Below, piece after piece: positions 25,462-34,765 of a stretch of DNA of 57,814 nucleotides. Origin of the DNA: Acidimicrobiia bacterium. GTDB lineage: Bacteria; Actinomycetota; Acidimicrobiia; Acidimicrobiales; Poriferisodalaceae. Position 1 is the stretch's first letter. Each line of letters opens with the position of its first letter. A program made the position numbers and the translations under genes. The notes below the pieces were generated by a model that ran no database searches, was not told the origin of the DNA, and saw nothing but the letters and a program-made list of their open reading frames with translations. The stretch spans positions 1 to 57,814 of the forward strand of contig JAJEFK010000034.1 in the NCBI GenBank assembly GCA_022820505.1, in the 5' to 3' direction.

Positions 25462-26814
25462 ATGTCCGGTACGCCTCCGACGCCTGCGAGCCCTGCCGAC
25501 AGCGGCGATGCGGCGGCCCCGAAGTCGTTCCGGACGCCGATCGGCACGCACGATCTCGCACCCCCGGAATCGGGCCGCTGGGTGGCGTTGTTGGGTGCCT
25601 TCATCGCCGCTGCCGATCGGGCCGGATTCGGATACTTGCAGACGCCGATCTTCGAGGACATCGGCGTCTTTGCGCGCATCGGCGAGGGCACCGACGTGGT
25701 TGGCAAGGAGATGTACGAGTTCCTCGACCGCAGCGACCGTCACCTGGCGCTTCGGCCCGAGTGCACGGCGTCGGTGTGCCGTGCCTTCGCCCAGCACCGC
25801 CCCGCCACGCCGTGGAAGGTGTGGTACCAGGGACCGTTCTTCCGCTACGAGGCGCCCCAGGCGGGCCGCTACCGCCAGTTCCACCAGATCGGGGCGGAGA
25901 CGCTCGGCACCGACGATCCCGATGCCGATGTGGAGATCATCGCTCTCGCCGCCGAGTTCTTCGGCGCGATCGGGCTGCAGCGGGTGCCGCTGCTGGTGAA
26001 CTCGATGGGCGACGCCGACACCCGCGCCGCATATGGCGAGGCGCTGAGCAGCTACCTGCAGCGCCGGGCCGACGATGTGGACCCGAAGGACCGGGACAAG
26101 ATCGAGCGCCACCCGCTGCGCATCCTGGATTCCAAGCGCGAGGCCACGGCGGCAGTGGCAGCGGAAGCCCCCCGCATCACCGACTACCTCACTCAGGCGA
26201 CGGCGGCCCACTTCGAGCGGGTGCGCGAGGGGCTGAACGCACTCGGTGTCTCTCACGAGGTCGATCACAAGCTCGTGCGCGGTCTCGACTACTACACCCG
26301 CACCACTTTCGAGTTCCGCGCGGCCAGCCTCGACACCGCACAGGACACGGTGTGCGGCGGCGGCCGTTACAACGGACTGGTGGAGGCGCTCGGCGGTCCG
26401 CCGACGCCCGGCATCGGTTTTGCGCTGGGCATCGAGCGCCTCCTGCTGGCCTGCGATGCCGAAGGCGTCTTCGACATACCGGCGCAGCGGGCAGAAGTGT
26501 GGGTGATCGACACCGCGGGCGGCGCCGCTGCACGCGATCTCACCCACGAGCTGCGCTCGGTGGGCATCCGGGCCGACCGGGCCTTCGACGACCGGTCGAT
26601 GCGGGCGCAGATGCGCGCCGCGGATCGCTCCGGTGCCGAGGTAGCGCTCATCGTGGGCACCGACGAGGTCGACGCCGCCGCCGTCACGGTGCGACCGCTG
26701 CGACGCCCCGACGGCGGCGACGCCGGCATGCCGCAGCAGACCGTGCCGCGGGCCGAACTGCTCGGCACGCTGCAGCGAATCTTCGACGAGCTCAATGCGG
26801 AAGGTGGCACGTGA
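25462..26814 (+). CDS. hisS: Histidine--tRNA ligase
   Basis: A 450-residue class II synthetase. Motif 1 lies around GFGYLQTPIFED; motif 2 is KVWYQGPFFRYEAPQAGRYRQFHQ; the histidine-binding LVRGLDYYTRTTFEF and motif 3 GIGFALGIERLLL are all present. The C-terminal anticodon-binding domain starts near AEVWVIDTAG. The N-terminal 20 residues are a non-conserved Pro/Ala stretch. The stop overlaps aspS by one base. Confidence 0.97.
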   Translation: MSGTPPTPASPADSGDAAAPKSFRTPIGTHDLAPPESGRWVALLGAFIAAADRAGFGYLQTPIFEDIGVFARIGEGTDVVGKEMYEFLDRSDRHLALRPECTASVCRAFAQHRPATPWKVWYQGPFFRYEAPQAGRYRQFHQIGAETLGTDDPDADVEIIALAAEFFGAIGLQRVPLLVNSMGDADTRAAYGEALSSYLQRRADDVDPKDRDKIERHPLRILDSKREATAAVAAEAPRITDYLTQATAAHFERVREGLNALGVSHEVDHKLVRGLDYYTRTTFEFRAASLDTAQDTVCGGGRYNGLVEALGGPPTPGIGFALGIERLLLACDAEGVFDIPAQRAEVWVIDTAGGAAARDLTHELRSVGIRADRAFDDRSMRAQMRAADRSGAEVALIVGTDEVDAAAVTVRPLRRPDGGDAGMPQQTVPRAELLGTLQRIFDELNAEGGT

Positions 26815-28664
26815 TGGGCGACCGAATGCGAACCGATTACTGCGGGCGGCTGAGCCGCGCCGACATCGGCAGGGACGTCACCGTGTGCGGCTGGGTTTCC
26901 CGGCGCCGCGAGCATGGCGAGCACCTCGCCTTCGTCGACCTGCGCGACCGCACCGGCATCGTGCAGTGCGTCGTGGACCACGCTCACGATCTGCGCCCGG
27001 AGTACGTGCTGGCGGTGACCGGCACCGTGCGTGAGCGACCGGAAGACACCGCCAATCCCGACCTGGCCACCGGCGAGATCGAGATCGGTGATGCGACCGT
27101 CGAGGTGCTGTCGCGCTCGGAGCCGCCGCCGTTCCAGATCGACGGCCGCACCGAGGTCGACGAGATGCTGCGCATCCGCCATCGCTACCTCGACCTGCGC
27201 AACCCCCGCATGCACTCGAACCTGGTGAATCGGGCACGCGTGAACGCAGCGATCCGCCGCTCGATGGAAGCAGCGGAGTTCATCGAGGTCGAGACGCCGA
27301 CGCTGGTGGCCTCGACACCTGAGGGCGCCCGCGACTTCGTGGTGCCCAGCCGCCTGCATCAGGGCCGCTTCTATGCGCTGCCCCAGAGTCCCCAGCTGTT
27401 CAAGCAGCTCTGCATGGTGGGCGGCATCGACCGCTACTACCAGATCGCCCGCTGCCTGCGAGACGAGGACCTGCGAGCCGACCGGCAGTTCGAGTTCACC
27501 CAGCTCGACCTCGAGATGAGCTTCGCCGGCGGCGCCGAAGTGCGGTCTGTGATCAGCGAGGCGGTGGCTGAAGCAGCCGAAGAGATCACCGGCGTGCGCC
27601 CCGCAGCGATGGGAGAGATCACCTGGCACCAGGCGATCGACCGCTACGGGTCGGACAAGCCCGACCTGCGTTTCGGGCTCGAGCTCATCGAGCTCACCGA
27701 TCTGTTCGCCGAGACCGGCTTCAACGCGTTCAAGGCGCCTGCAGTGCGGGGCATCCGGGTGCCCGGCGGCGGCGACATCAGCCGCAACGCGGTCGACGAT
27801 CTCACCAAGCAGTGTCAGCGCTGGGGCGCCAAGGGTCTCGTGTGGATGCGGGTGAGTGGCGGCGAGCCGCTGGCCGAGGGTGCCCGTAGCGCAGCCGGCG
27901 GCCGGCTGGCCGTCACCTCGCCGGTCGCGAAGTTCATGTCGGACGCCGAGATCGACGGTGTGCTCGAGCGCCTCGGCGCCGAGCCGGGCGACATGTGCTA
28001 CCTGGTGGCCGACACCTGGCGCAGGGCCAGCGGCGTGCTCGGCCTGTTGCGGCTGGAGCTGGGCCGCCTGCCGGTGAACGAAGGGGGTTTGCACTTCCTG
28101 TGGGTGGTGGATTTCCCGCTGTTCGAGGATGTGAGCGCTGACGGTCTGCCGATCCCGGCGCATCACCCGTTCACGATGCCCCATGCCGATGATCTCGATG
28201 CTGTCGCGGCAGCTTCGGCACGCATGGCCTCGGGCGGCGGCTTCGACGCCGACACCCTGCTGGGCGTGCGCTCGCAGGCCTACGACCTCGTGCTGAACGG
28301 CTGGGAGCTTGGCTCGGGCAGCGTCCGGATCCACCGGGGCGACATCCAGCAGCAGGTCTTCGATCTGCTGGGCATCGAACCCGCCGCAGCGCAGGAGCGA
28401 TTCGGGTTCCTGCTGGACGCCTTCCGGTTCGGCGCTCCTCCGCACGCCGGCTTTGCGTTCGGCATCGACCGCCTGGCGGCTCTGCTGTGCGGCGAGGAGA
28501 ACATCCGCGAGGTCATCGCGTTTCCCAAGAGCCAGTCCGGCGCGGATCCGCTCACCAACGCCCCGAGCCACATCTCGGCCGACCAGCTGGAAGAGTTGGG
28601 GCTGACAGTCGTCGCCCGTGAGGGCGAGCAAGGTGACGTGGTCCAGGAAGAGGACGAATCATGA
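26814..28664 (+). CDS. aspS: Aspartate--tRNA ligase
   Basis: 616 residues, bacterial-type AspRS. The N-terminal OB anticodon-binding fold (VTVCGWVSRRREHGEHLAF) leads into class II motifs: SPQLFKQLCMVGG, motif 2 with YQIARCLRDEDLRADRQ and FTQLDLEMSF, the GAD insertion domain, and motif 3 FGAPPHAGFAFGIDRL. Whether it also mischarges tRNA-Asn cannot be told here. ATG 26814 overlaps the hisS stop; GTG 26811 and ATG 26826 are in frame. The 3' end overlaps the next gene by ATGA. Confidence 0.96.
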   Translation: MGDRMRTDYCGRLSRADIGRDVTVCGWVSRRREHGEHLAFVDLRDRTGIVQCVVDHAHDLRPEYVLAVTGTVRERPEDTANPDLATGEIEIGDATVEVLSRSEPPPFQIDGRTEVDEMLRIRHRYLDLRNPRMHSNLVNRARVNAAIRRSMEAAEFIEVETPTLVASTPEGARDFVVPSRLHQGRFYALPQSPQLFKQLCMVGGIDRYYQIARCLRDEDLRADRQFEFTQLDLEMSFAGGAEVRSVISEAVAEAAEEITGVRPAAMGEITWHQAIDRYGSDKPDLRFGLELIELTDLFAETGFNAFKAPAVRGIRVPGGGDISRNAVDDLTKQCQRWGAKGLVWMRVSGGEPLAEGARSAAGGRLAVTSPVAKFMSDAEIDGVLERLGAEPGDMCYLVADTWRRASGVLGLLRLELGRLPVNEGGLHFLWVVDFPLFEDVSADGLPIPAHHPFTMPHADDLDAVAAASARMASGGGFDADTLLGVRSQAYDLVLNGWELGSGSVRIHRGDIQQQVFDLLGIEPAAAQERFGFLLDAFRFGAPPHAGFAFGIDRLAALLCGEENIREVIAFPKSQSGADPLTNAPSHISADQLEELGLTVVAREGEQGDVVQEEDES

Positions 28665-29044
28665 GCAGCAGCGATCTGGCCGCTGTGGTCGTGACTGTCT
28701 GCGTGGTGGTCGCGCTGGTGGCCCTGATCGCCGTGCTGACGCAGGCGTTCGCATTGATGCGGGAGTTCCGGCGCAAGCTTGAGGAGTTCGACGCCAAGGT
28801 CGGGCCGGCGCTGGGCCAGCTCGCCGACACCGCCGAGATGGCCCAGACCGAGATCGGCCGGCTGCGCGACCTGTTGAACATCGCGCAGAAGGTGGCCGGA
28901 CTGGCCGAGACCGCCGGTGCGGCCACTGCCCGCGCCGCCGCGGCGCCTGTCGACAAAGTCAGGTCTGCATTTTCTGTCTTGAAGGACCGTATTGGCGACT
29001 CAGAGCGCGAGACTGCTGCGAGCAGCGAGACGGGGGAGCGCTGA
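28661..29044 (+). CDS. DUF948-like membrane-anchored coiled-coil protein
   Basis: 127 residues. An N-terminal helix (LAAVVVTVCVVVALVALIAV) is followed by a coiled-coil-like region (LMREFRRKLEEFDAKV, then EIGRLRDLLNIAQKVA) and a polar tail. Small DUF948 proteins sit just upstream of alaS in many actinobacteria, together with a DUF6167-type protein, exactly as here. Function unknown. Overlaps aspS by ATGA. Confidence 0.72.
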   Translation: MSSSDLAAVVVTVCVVVALVALIAVLTQAFALMREFRRKLEEFDAKVGPALGQLADTAEMAQTEIGRLRDLLNIAQKVAGLAETAGAATARAAAAPVDKVRSAFSVLKDRIGDSERETAASSETGER

Positions 29045-29045
29045 G

Positions 29046-29315
29046 GTGTTCAAGCGGCTGAGGTGGCTGACATTGGGCGCGGGCCTGGGCGCCGGCGCGT
29101 CGTGGTGGCTCCAGCGACGGTTCCGCTCACTGTTGGACCGTTACGCACCGGTGCGAGGAACGGCCACGGCGCTGGGCACAGCACGCCAGATGCGCCGCGA
29201 CCTGCGCAGCGCATGGCGCGACGGCAAGCGTCAGATGCACGATGCCGAGCAGCGGCTGCGCGACGAGCGGGATCGGCGCTGGGCCGAGCGCCGCCACCGC
29301 CGCGAAGCCGCCTGA
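29046..29315 (+). CDS. DUF6167-like small basic protein upstream of alaS
   Basis: 89 residues. FKRLRWLTLGAGLGAGASWW is a short N-terminal hydrophobic helix, and the rest is a highly charged helix ending RRWAERRHRREAA. GTG 29046 is chosen because it follows the preceding stop by one base; a TTG at 28992 would overlap that gene. Size and position match the DUF6167 family of actinobacteria. Function unknown. Confidence 0.65.
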   Translation: MFKRLRWLTLGAGLGAGASWWLQRRFRSLLDRYAPVRGTATALGTARQMRRDLRSAWRDGKRQMHDAEQRLRDERDRRWAERRHRREAA

Positions 29316-29321
29316 ATCGCC

Positions 29322-29362
29322 GAGGCCGCGAAAGCGCCCGGCGGCCACGGAGGCCGCGAAAA
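29322..29362 (+). repeat. Short direct repeat before alaS
   Basis: GAGGCCGCGAAA occurs at 29322-29333 and 29350-29361, 28 bp apart, in the 67-bp space upstream of the alaS promoter. Possible regulator site; nothing else supports it. Confidence 0.4.
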
Positions 29363-29370
29363 CCCCTCGG

Positions 29371-29376
29371 TATCCT
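29371..29376 (+). promoter_or_regulatory. Putative -10 of leaderless alaS
   Basis: TATCCT ends 6 nt before ATG 29383, so alaS is probably leaderless (a GGGG run between is too close to act as a Shine-Dalgarno). Confidence 0.55.
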
Positions 29377-29382
29377 CTGGGG

Positions 29383-32010
29383 ATGCGCGCTGGGGAACTG
29401 CGTGAGGCTTTCAACTCGTTCTGGGCCGAACGAGGCCACGAGGTTCGCTCCTCCGCCAGCCTGATCCCGCACGAGCCTTCGCTGCTGTTCACGGTGGCGG
29501 GCATGGTGCCGTTCATGCCGTATTTCCTCGGCGAGGAGGTGCCGCCGACGCGCCGCATGGTCACCATCCAGAAGTGCGTCCGTGCAGGCGGCAAGCACAA
29601 CGATCTCGACGACATCGGCCGCACCAACCGCCACTTCACGTTCTTCGAGATGATGGGCAACTTCAGCTTCGGCGACTACTTCAAGGCCGAAGCCATCCCG
29701 TGGGCGTGGGAGTTCGTCACCGAGGTGCTCGGACTCGAGCGGGAGAAGCTGTGGGTGACGGTGCACGTCAGCGACGACGAAGCCGCCGAGATCTGGCAGA
29801 CCTCCGTCGGCGTCCCGCCTGAGCGCATCCAGCGTCTCGACAAGGACAACTGGTGGGCCGCAGGCGATGTGGGGCCGTGCGGACCCTGCAGCGAGATCTT
29901 CTACGACCTCGGGCCCGAGCTCGGTGACGGCGGCGGACCGGCGCATGGCGGCGAGGACCGCTTCGTCGAGATCTGGAACCTGGTGTTCATGCAGTTCGCG
30001 GCCGACGGCAGCGGCGACATGACTCCGCTGGAAGCCCCTGGGATCGACACGGGTGCCGGCCTCGAGCGGATCCTGGCGGTGCTGCAGGGTGTGCCCGCCG
30101 CGTGGGACATCGACCTGTTCGCGCCGCTGCTGGCCGAGGCAGAGCGCATCTGCGGCAAGACCTACGGCGCCGATCCCGAGACCGATGTCTCGATGCGCAT
30201 CTTCGCCGACCACGCCCGCACCACGGCGATGCTCATCTCCGACGGCGTGTTCCCGTCCAACGAAGACCGTGGCTACGTACTGCGCCGCATCATTCGCCGT
30301 GCGGTGCGTCATGCCTGGGTGCTCGGCGTCACCGATGTCGTGATGCCGCGGCTGGTCGAGATCGTGGTGGACGTGATGGGCGACCACTACACCGACCTGG
30401 TCAAGAACCGGCAGTTCATCGCCGATGTCGTGGCCCGCGAGGAGGAGCGTTTCCGCACCACTCTCGCCGCGGGCCAGAAGATCCTGGACGAAGCGACTTC
30501 TGGGCTTGACTCGACAGTGCTCGATTCGAACGTGCTCGACGGCGATGTCGCCTTCCTGCTTCACGACACGCACGGTTTCCCGGTGGAGGTGACCGAGGAG
30601 ATCCTCACTGAACGCGGCCTGAGCCTCGACCGCAGCGGCTTCGAGGCCGCCATGGAACGCCAGCGCGAGCGAGCACGGGCCGGCCGGGCCGGCGGCCCGA
30701 CTTTCGCGGACGAGCGCTACCGGGAGATCCTGGCGCAGTTCGGGCCCACAGACTTCGTGCGGGACGCACCGGCCGTGGCCGACGCCCGGGTGCTCGCCAC
30801 CTTCGACGTGCCTCCCGGCGGCGGGCAGGACGGTGACGGCCCGAGCGACGATCTGGTCGAGGTGTTCCTCGACCGCACGCCGTTCTACGCCGAGAGCGGC
30901 GGGCAGATCGGCGACATCGGCACCATCACCGGTCCCGACGGCAGCATCGAGGTGCTCGACTGCACGTATGCACTCGCCGACCTGCATCGCCACATCGGGC
31001 GTGTCGTCGGCAACGGCGTCGAGGTCGGATCGCTGGCGACAGCGGCGATCGACGACGATCGCCGGGCGGCGATACGGCGCAACCACACCGGCACGCACAT
31101 CCTGCACTGGGCGCTGCGGGAGGTTCTCGGCGACCACGTCAAGCAGGCGGGTTCGCTGGTGGCGCCCGATCGCCTGCGTTTCGACTTCAGCCACTACGAG
31201 GCGGTCAGCCGCGACCAGCTGCGCGAGATCGAGCGCGTTGCGAACGCCGAGATCATCGCCAATGGCCGCTGCCGCCACTACGAGACGTCGATGAGCCACG
31301 CGCAGGCCATCGGCGCCATCGCCTTCTTCGGCGACAAGTACGGCGACGTGGTGCGGGTGCTCGAAGCGGGCGAGCACTCCACGGAGCTGTGCGGCGGCAC
31401 CCACGTGGCCGCGCTCGGCGACATCGGGCACCTGCGCATCGTGTCGGAAGCGAGCATCGGCTCGAACATGCGCCGCATCGAAGCGGTCACCGGCCTCGCG
31501 ACTGTCGATCGTCTGGCCGACGCCGAAGACACGCTGGACTTGCTGGCCGAGATGCTGAATGCGCAGCCCGATGAGATCGCCTCAGCGGTGCAGCGGCGGC
31601 TGGACGAGACCAAGGAACTGCGCCGCCAGGTGCGAGACCTGCAGCGGTCCATGGCCGCGTCACGCGCCGACGAGCTGGCGGCCGGGGCCGATGACGGCGT
31701 CGTTGTCGCCGATCTGGGCGACCTCGAACGCGACTCACTGCGCGACTTGGCAGTGTCGGTGCGCGACCGCGCCGGCATCCGCGCCGTGGTGCTCGCCTCT
31801 GCGCCGGCTGCCGGGGGAGTGGCGCTGGTTGCCGCGGTGGATCCGGGCGGCGATCTGTCTGCGGGCGATCTGCTGCGCGACGCAGCCCGTACCGTCGGAG
31901 GCGGCTTCGGCGCCAAGGGCGACCCGCCGTTGGTCGTGGCCGGCGGCCGCAACCCTGACGGCATCGGCGACGCCCTGGCCCAGGCCCGAGCGGCGGCACT
32001 CGGGGAGTGA
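29383..32010 (+). CDS. alaS: Alanine--tRNA ligase
   Basis: 875 residues. The catalytic class II core has the GMVPFMPYFLGE and NRHFTFFEMMGNFSFGDYFK blocks. The editing domain zinc ligands are kept (HTGTHILHWAL and ELCGGTHVAALGDIG), so mischarged Ser/Gly-tRNA can be cleared. The C-terminal Gly-rich C-Ala domain ends GGGFGAKGDPPLVVAGG. A small duplication in DNA gives STVLDSNVLDG near residue 380. ATG 29383 begins the conserved AGELREAFNSFW. Confidence 0.97.
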   Translation: MRAGELREAFNSFWAERGHEVRSSASLIPHEPSLLFTVAGMVPFMPYFLGEEVPPTRRMVTIQKCVRAGGKHNDLDDIGRTNRHFTFFEMMGNFSFGDYFKAEAIPWAWEFVTEVLGLEREKLWVTVHVSDDEAAEIWQTSVGVPPERIQRLDKDNWWAAGDVGPCGPCSEIFYDLGPELGDGGGPAHGGEDRFVEIWNLVFMQFAADGSGDMTPLEAPGIDTGAGLERILAVLQGVPAAWDIDLFAPLLAEAERICGKTYGADPETDVSMRIFADHARTTAMLISDGVFPSNEDRGYVLRRIIRRAVRHAWVLGVTDVVMPRLVEIVVDVMGDHYTDLVKNRQFIADVVAREEERFRTTLAAGQKILDEATSGLDSTVLDSNVLDGDVAFLLHDTHGFPVEVTEEILTERGLSLDRSGFEAAMERQRERARAGRAGGPTFADERYREILAQFGPTDFVRDAPAVADARVLATFDVPPGGGQDGDGPSDDLVEVFLDRTPFYAESGGQIGDIGTITGPDGSIEVLDCTYALADLHRHIGRVVGNGVEVGSLATAAIDDDRRAAIRRNHTGTHILHWALREVLGDHVKQAGSLVAPDRLRFDFSHYEAVSRDQLREIERVANAEIIANGRCRHYETSMSHAQAIGAIAFFGDKYGDVVRVLEAGEHSTELCGGTHVAALGDIGHLRIVSEASIGSNMRRIEAVTGLATVDRLADAEDTLDLLAEMLNAQPDEIASAVQRRLDETKELRRQVRDLQRSMAASRADELAAGADDGVVVADLGDLERDSLRDLAVSVRDRAGIRAVVLASAPAAGGVALVAAVDPGGDLSAGDLLRDAARTVGGGFGAKGDPPLVVAGGRNPDGIGDALAQARAAALGE

Positions 32011-32444
32011 GCGGGGCGCCGGGCCCGATGATGCGGGCTGTCGGCGTGGATCTGGGCTCGGTGCGCATCGGCGTGGCCATCGCGCCGGCCGATGCTGCGG
32101 TGGCTGTGCCCTATGAGGTCCTCGAACGCAGCGGCGAGCGTGCCCGAGACCACGAAGCACTCGCAGGTATGGTCGCTGACGTGGGTGCGGAGGTGGTCGT
32201 GATCGGCCTGCCGACCTCGCTCGACGGCGGCGAAGGACCGGCTGCGGTGGGCGTGCGAGCCGAGGCCGGCGAGATAGCGGCGGCACTCGACGTGCCGGTG
32301 GTCTTGCACGACGAGCGCTACACGACCGTGAGCGCGGAGCGCATCCTTTCCGAGCAAGGCGTGCGCGGCCCCGCTCGCCGCAAGGTCATCGACAAGGTGG
32401 CGGCAGCGGTCATCCTGCAGTCGTGGCTCGACGCACGTGACTGA
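32007..32444 (+). CDS. ruvX: RuvX/YqgF-family putative nuclease
   Basis: A 145-residue RNase H-fold protein. It shows GVDLGSVRIGVAI, the acidic Glu/Asp in LHDERYTTVSAE and VIDKVAAAVILQSWLD. YqgF proteins act in 16S rRNA 5'-end maturation and were first proposed to be Holliday-junction resolvases. GTG 32007 overlaps the alaS stop, and the 3' end overlaps mltG. Confidence 0.93.
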   Translation: MSGAPGPMMRAVGVDLGSVRIGVAIAPADAAVAVPYEVLERSGERARDHEALAGMVADVGAEVVVIGLPTSLDGGEGPAAVGVRAEAGEIAAALDVPVVLHDERYTTVSAERILSEQGVRGPARRKVIDKVAAAVILQSWLDARD

Positions 32445-33756
32445 CGTTCTCGACGAGCCATCGCCGCCGTCGCGCCGGCGCAAGCTGTCGGATCGGCTTG
32501 CCGGCGCGTTGGGAATCGGCGCAGGAGACACGCCGACCGAGGCCGAACCTGGAATCACCACGTCGCCGCAGCGGGCACGACCGGTCCGGCGCGCAGTGGC
32601 CCCGCGGCCCGAACAGCTACCGGCCAGCGGTGCGACAACGCCCCGGGCCGAAGGCCGTCGCGGGGTCGACTACGAAGTGGTCAGCACTCGGCGAGGTCCG
32701 GGCACGTGGGGAGCGTTGCTGTTTCTCGTGGTGCTCGGCCTCGTCGCGTGGATGGCGGGCAGCCGCGGCTACCGCTGGGTGAGCGAACAGCTCGACCCGC
32801 CCGGCGATCCCACCGGCGAGATCGTGCTGACGCTGCCGCCCGGATCGAGCACAGCGAGCATCTCCGACCTGCTCGGCGAGCACGGCGTGGTTCCCAGTTC
32901 GCGGGCTTATGAGTGGTACGTGAGATTACGGGGCGGTCCGGCGTTCCAGGCCGGGGAGTACACGTTCCAGGCCAACTCGTCGGTGTGGGAGACCATGGCA
33001 GTGCTCGAAGCCGGGCCGAGCCGCGTTGCCCAAGCCGCCCAGCAGCCGCTCACCATTCCCGAAGGCCTGACGGTGGCCCAGATGGCGGCGCTGCTCGACG
33101 AGGTGGAGGGGCTGAGCTTCAGCGGCAGGGACTTCCTCGAGGCCGTCCGGGCACGTCCGGTGCTCTCGCTGGTAGCGCCAGTGCCTCGCGTGCTGCCCGA
33201 CGGGGTCATCGATCCGGCCGAGGGACAGCTCTTCGCCGACACCTACTTCTTCGACTCCCAGACGAGCGCCGAACAGCTCGTCGCGCTGATGGTCGACCGG
33301 CTCGACGCGGTGCTGACCGATCTGGGCTACGACGACGCCCCCCGGCGTGTGGGATTGACGCCGTATGAGGCGCTGATCGTGGCGAGCATGATCGAGCGGG
33401 AGGCCCAGCGGCCCGAGGACCGGGCCAGGGTGGCGCGGGTGATCTACAACCGGCTTGCTCGGGGCTGGTCGCTCGGCCTCGACGCCACCGTCGTCTATGT
33501 GGTGGGAACCCAGGAACTGACCGCAGATCTGCTGGCAGTCAACTCGCCATACAACACGCGGGTGCTCGTGGGGCTGCCGCCCACGCCGATCGCCACCCCG
33601 GGACGTGCGTCGCTCGAGGCCGCGCTGAACCCAACCGACGGGCCCTGGATGTACTTCGTGCTGACCTCTCCCGACGGCACGCTGTCGTTCTCGGTGACCG
33701 ACGAGGAGTTCCAGCGGGACGAGGCGGTGTGCCAAGAACTGGGTTTGTGCGGCTGA
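32437..33756 (+). CDS. mltG: Endolytic murein transglycosylase MltG
   Basis: 439 residues. A long Pro/Arg-rich cytoplasmic region (about 85 residues) precedes one membrane helix (WGALLFLVVLGLVAWMAG). A LysM-like region (LTIPEGLTVAQMAALL) follows, then the YceG catalytic domain with Glu in VASMIEREAQ and SPYNTRVLVGLPPTPIATPG. MltG cuts nascent peptidoglycan strands and limits glycan length. GTG 32437 lies inside the end of ruvX. Confidence 0.94.
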   Translation: MTDVLDEPSPPSRRRKLSDRLAGALGIGAGDTPTEAEPGITTSPQRARPVRRAVAPRPEQLPASGATTPRAEGRRGVDYEVVSTRRGPGTWGALLFLVVLGLVAWMAGSRGYRWVSEQLDPPGDPTGEIVLTLPPGSSTASISDLLGEHGVVPSSRAYEWYVRLRGGPAFQAGEYTFQANSSVWETMAVLEAGPSRVAQAAQQPLTIPEGLTVAQMAALLDEVEGLSFSGRDFLEAVRARPVLSLVAPVPRVLPDGVIDPAEGQLFADTYFFDSQTSAEQLVALMVDRLDAVLTDLGYDDAPRRVGLTPYEALIVASMIEREAQRPEDRARVARVIYNRLARGWSLGLDATVVYVVGTQELTADLLAVNSPYNTRVLVGLPPTPIATPGRASLEAALNPTDGPWMYFVLTSPDGTLSFSVTDEEFQRDEAVCQELGLCG

Positions 33757-33841
33757 AAAATCTCGGCACCCAGCACTGGTCGTTCACATAGTGTCGGAGC
33801 GTCGTCATGCCTCGCGACAAGTCGGGCGAGGAGAAGGGCCG

Positions 33842-34714
33842 ATGATCGTTCCAACTGGCAGCACACGCGTGGCAGGAGTGATCGGCGATCCTGTGCGGCA
33901 CTCGCTCAGCCCGGCGCTGCACAACGCCGCGTTCGCCGAGCTGGGCCTGGACTGGACGTACCTGGCGTTCGAGGTGCCCGCCGGCCAGGGCGCCGATGCC
34001 GTGGCCGCAATGCGGGTACTCGGCATCGACGGCCTGTCGGTGACCATGCCGCACAAGGACACCGTGGCCGCTGCGGTTGACGAGCTGTCGCCTGCGGCAG
34101 CGCTGCTCGGCGCCGTGAACTGCGTGCGCCGTGAGGGCGACCGGCTGATCGGAGAGAACACCGACGGCGCCGGTTTCTTGCGCTCGCTGCGTACGCAGGC
34201 AGCGGTCGACCCAGCAGGGCTGCGCACGGTCGTGCTGGGGGCCGGCGGCGCGGCGCGGGCGGTGATCGTTGCGCTGGCAGCCGATGGGGCGCTGGTGACG
34301 GTGGTGAACCGCTCGCCGGACGCGGCGGCACGGGCCGCAGCGTTGGGTGCGGCGGCGGGCGGTGCAGCAGCCGAGGCGTCGGGCGGGCCGTCAGGCTCGG
34401 CGATAGTCGGCGGCGCCAAGGCGGTGCGCGACGCCGACGTGGTGGTGAATGCCACACCGCTCGGCATGACTGACGGCGATCCGCTGCCGGTTGATCCGGC
34501 GCTGTTGAGCGACGGCCAGCTCGTGGTCGATCTCATCTACCGGCCTGAGCGGACATCGCTGCTCGAGGCGGCCGCCGAGGCCGGTGCGACGACGCTGAAC
34601 GGCGTCGGCATGCTCCTGTATCAAGCCGCAGAGCAATTCACGATGTGGACCGGACACGACGCTCCGGTCGACGCGATGGCAGCAGCCGTCGGCCTCGACC
34701 TCGCCGGTTCGTAA
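33842..34714 (+). CDS. aroE: Shikimate dehydrogenase
   Basis: 290 residues. It reduces 3-dehydroshikimate with NADPH. The N-terminal GDPVRHSLSPALHNAAF binds shikimate, the catalytic Lys is in MPHKDTV, and ENTDGAGF plus the Rossmann loop VVLGAGGAARAV are visible. A Gly/Ala-rich insertion around residues 170-195 lengthens the cofactor domain. ATG 33842 is preferred because GGAGAAGG precedes it and the conserved start follows. A TAGTGT at 33788-33793 is a possible -10. Confidence 0.94.
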   Translation: MIVPTGSTRVAGVIGDPVRHSLSPALHNAAFAELGLDWTYLAFEVPAGQGADAVAAMRVLGIDGLSVTMPHKDTVAAAVDELSPAAALLGAVNCVRREGDRLIGENTDGAGFLRSLRTQAAVDPAGLRTVVLGAGGAARAVIVALAADGALVTVVNRSPDAAARAAALGAAAGGAAAEASGGPSGSAIVGGAKAVRDADVVVNATPLGMTDGDPLPVDPALLSDGQLVVDLIYRPERTSLLEAAAEAGATTLNGVGMLLYQAAEQFTMWTGHDAPVDAMAAAVGLDLAGS

Positions 34715-34765
34715 TCCGAGGGCTCCACCCAGCGTGCGGCCGTCATCCTCAGCGAGGGCTGCGTG

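Noticed and set aside
25761..26813. Long in-frame extension of aspS upstream through hisS
   Set aside because: It overlaps the whole of hisS in another frame; the conserved AspRS start is at 26814.
29050..31431. Antisense open frame of 793 codons opposite alaS
   Set aside because: Shadow of alaS codon bias; composition is His/Arg/Val-rich with no family pattern.
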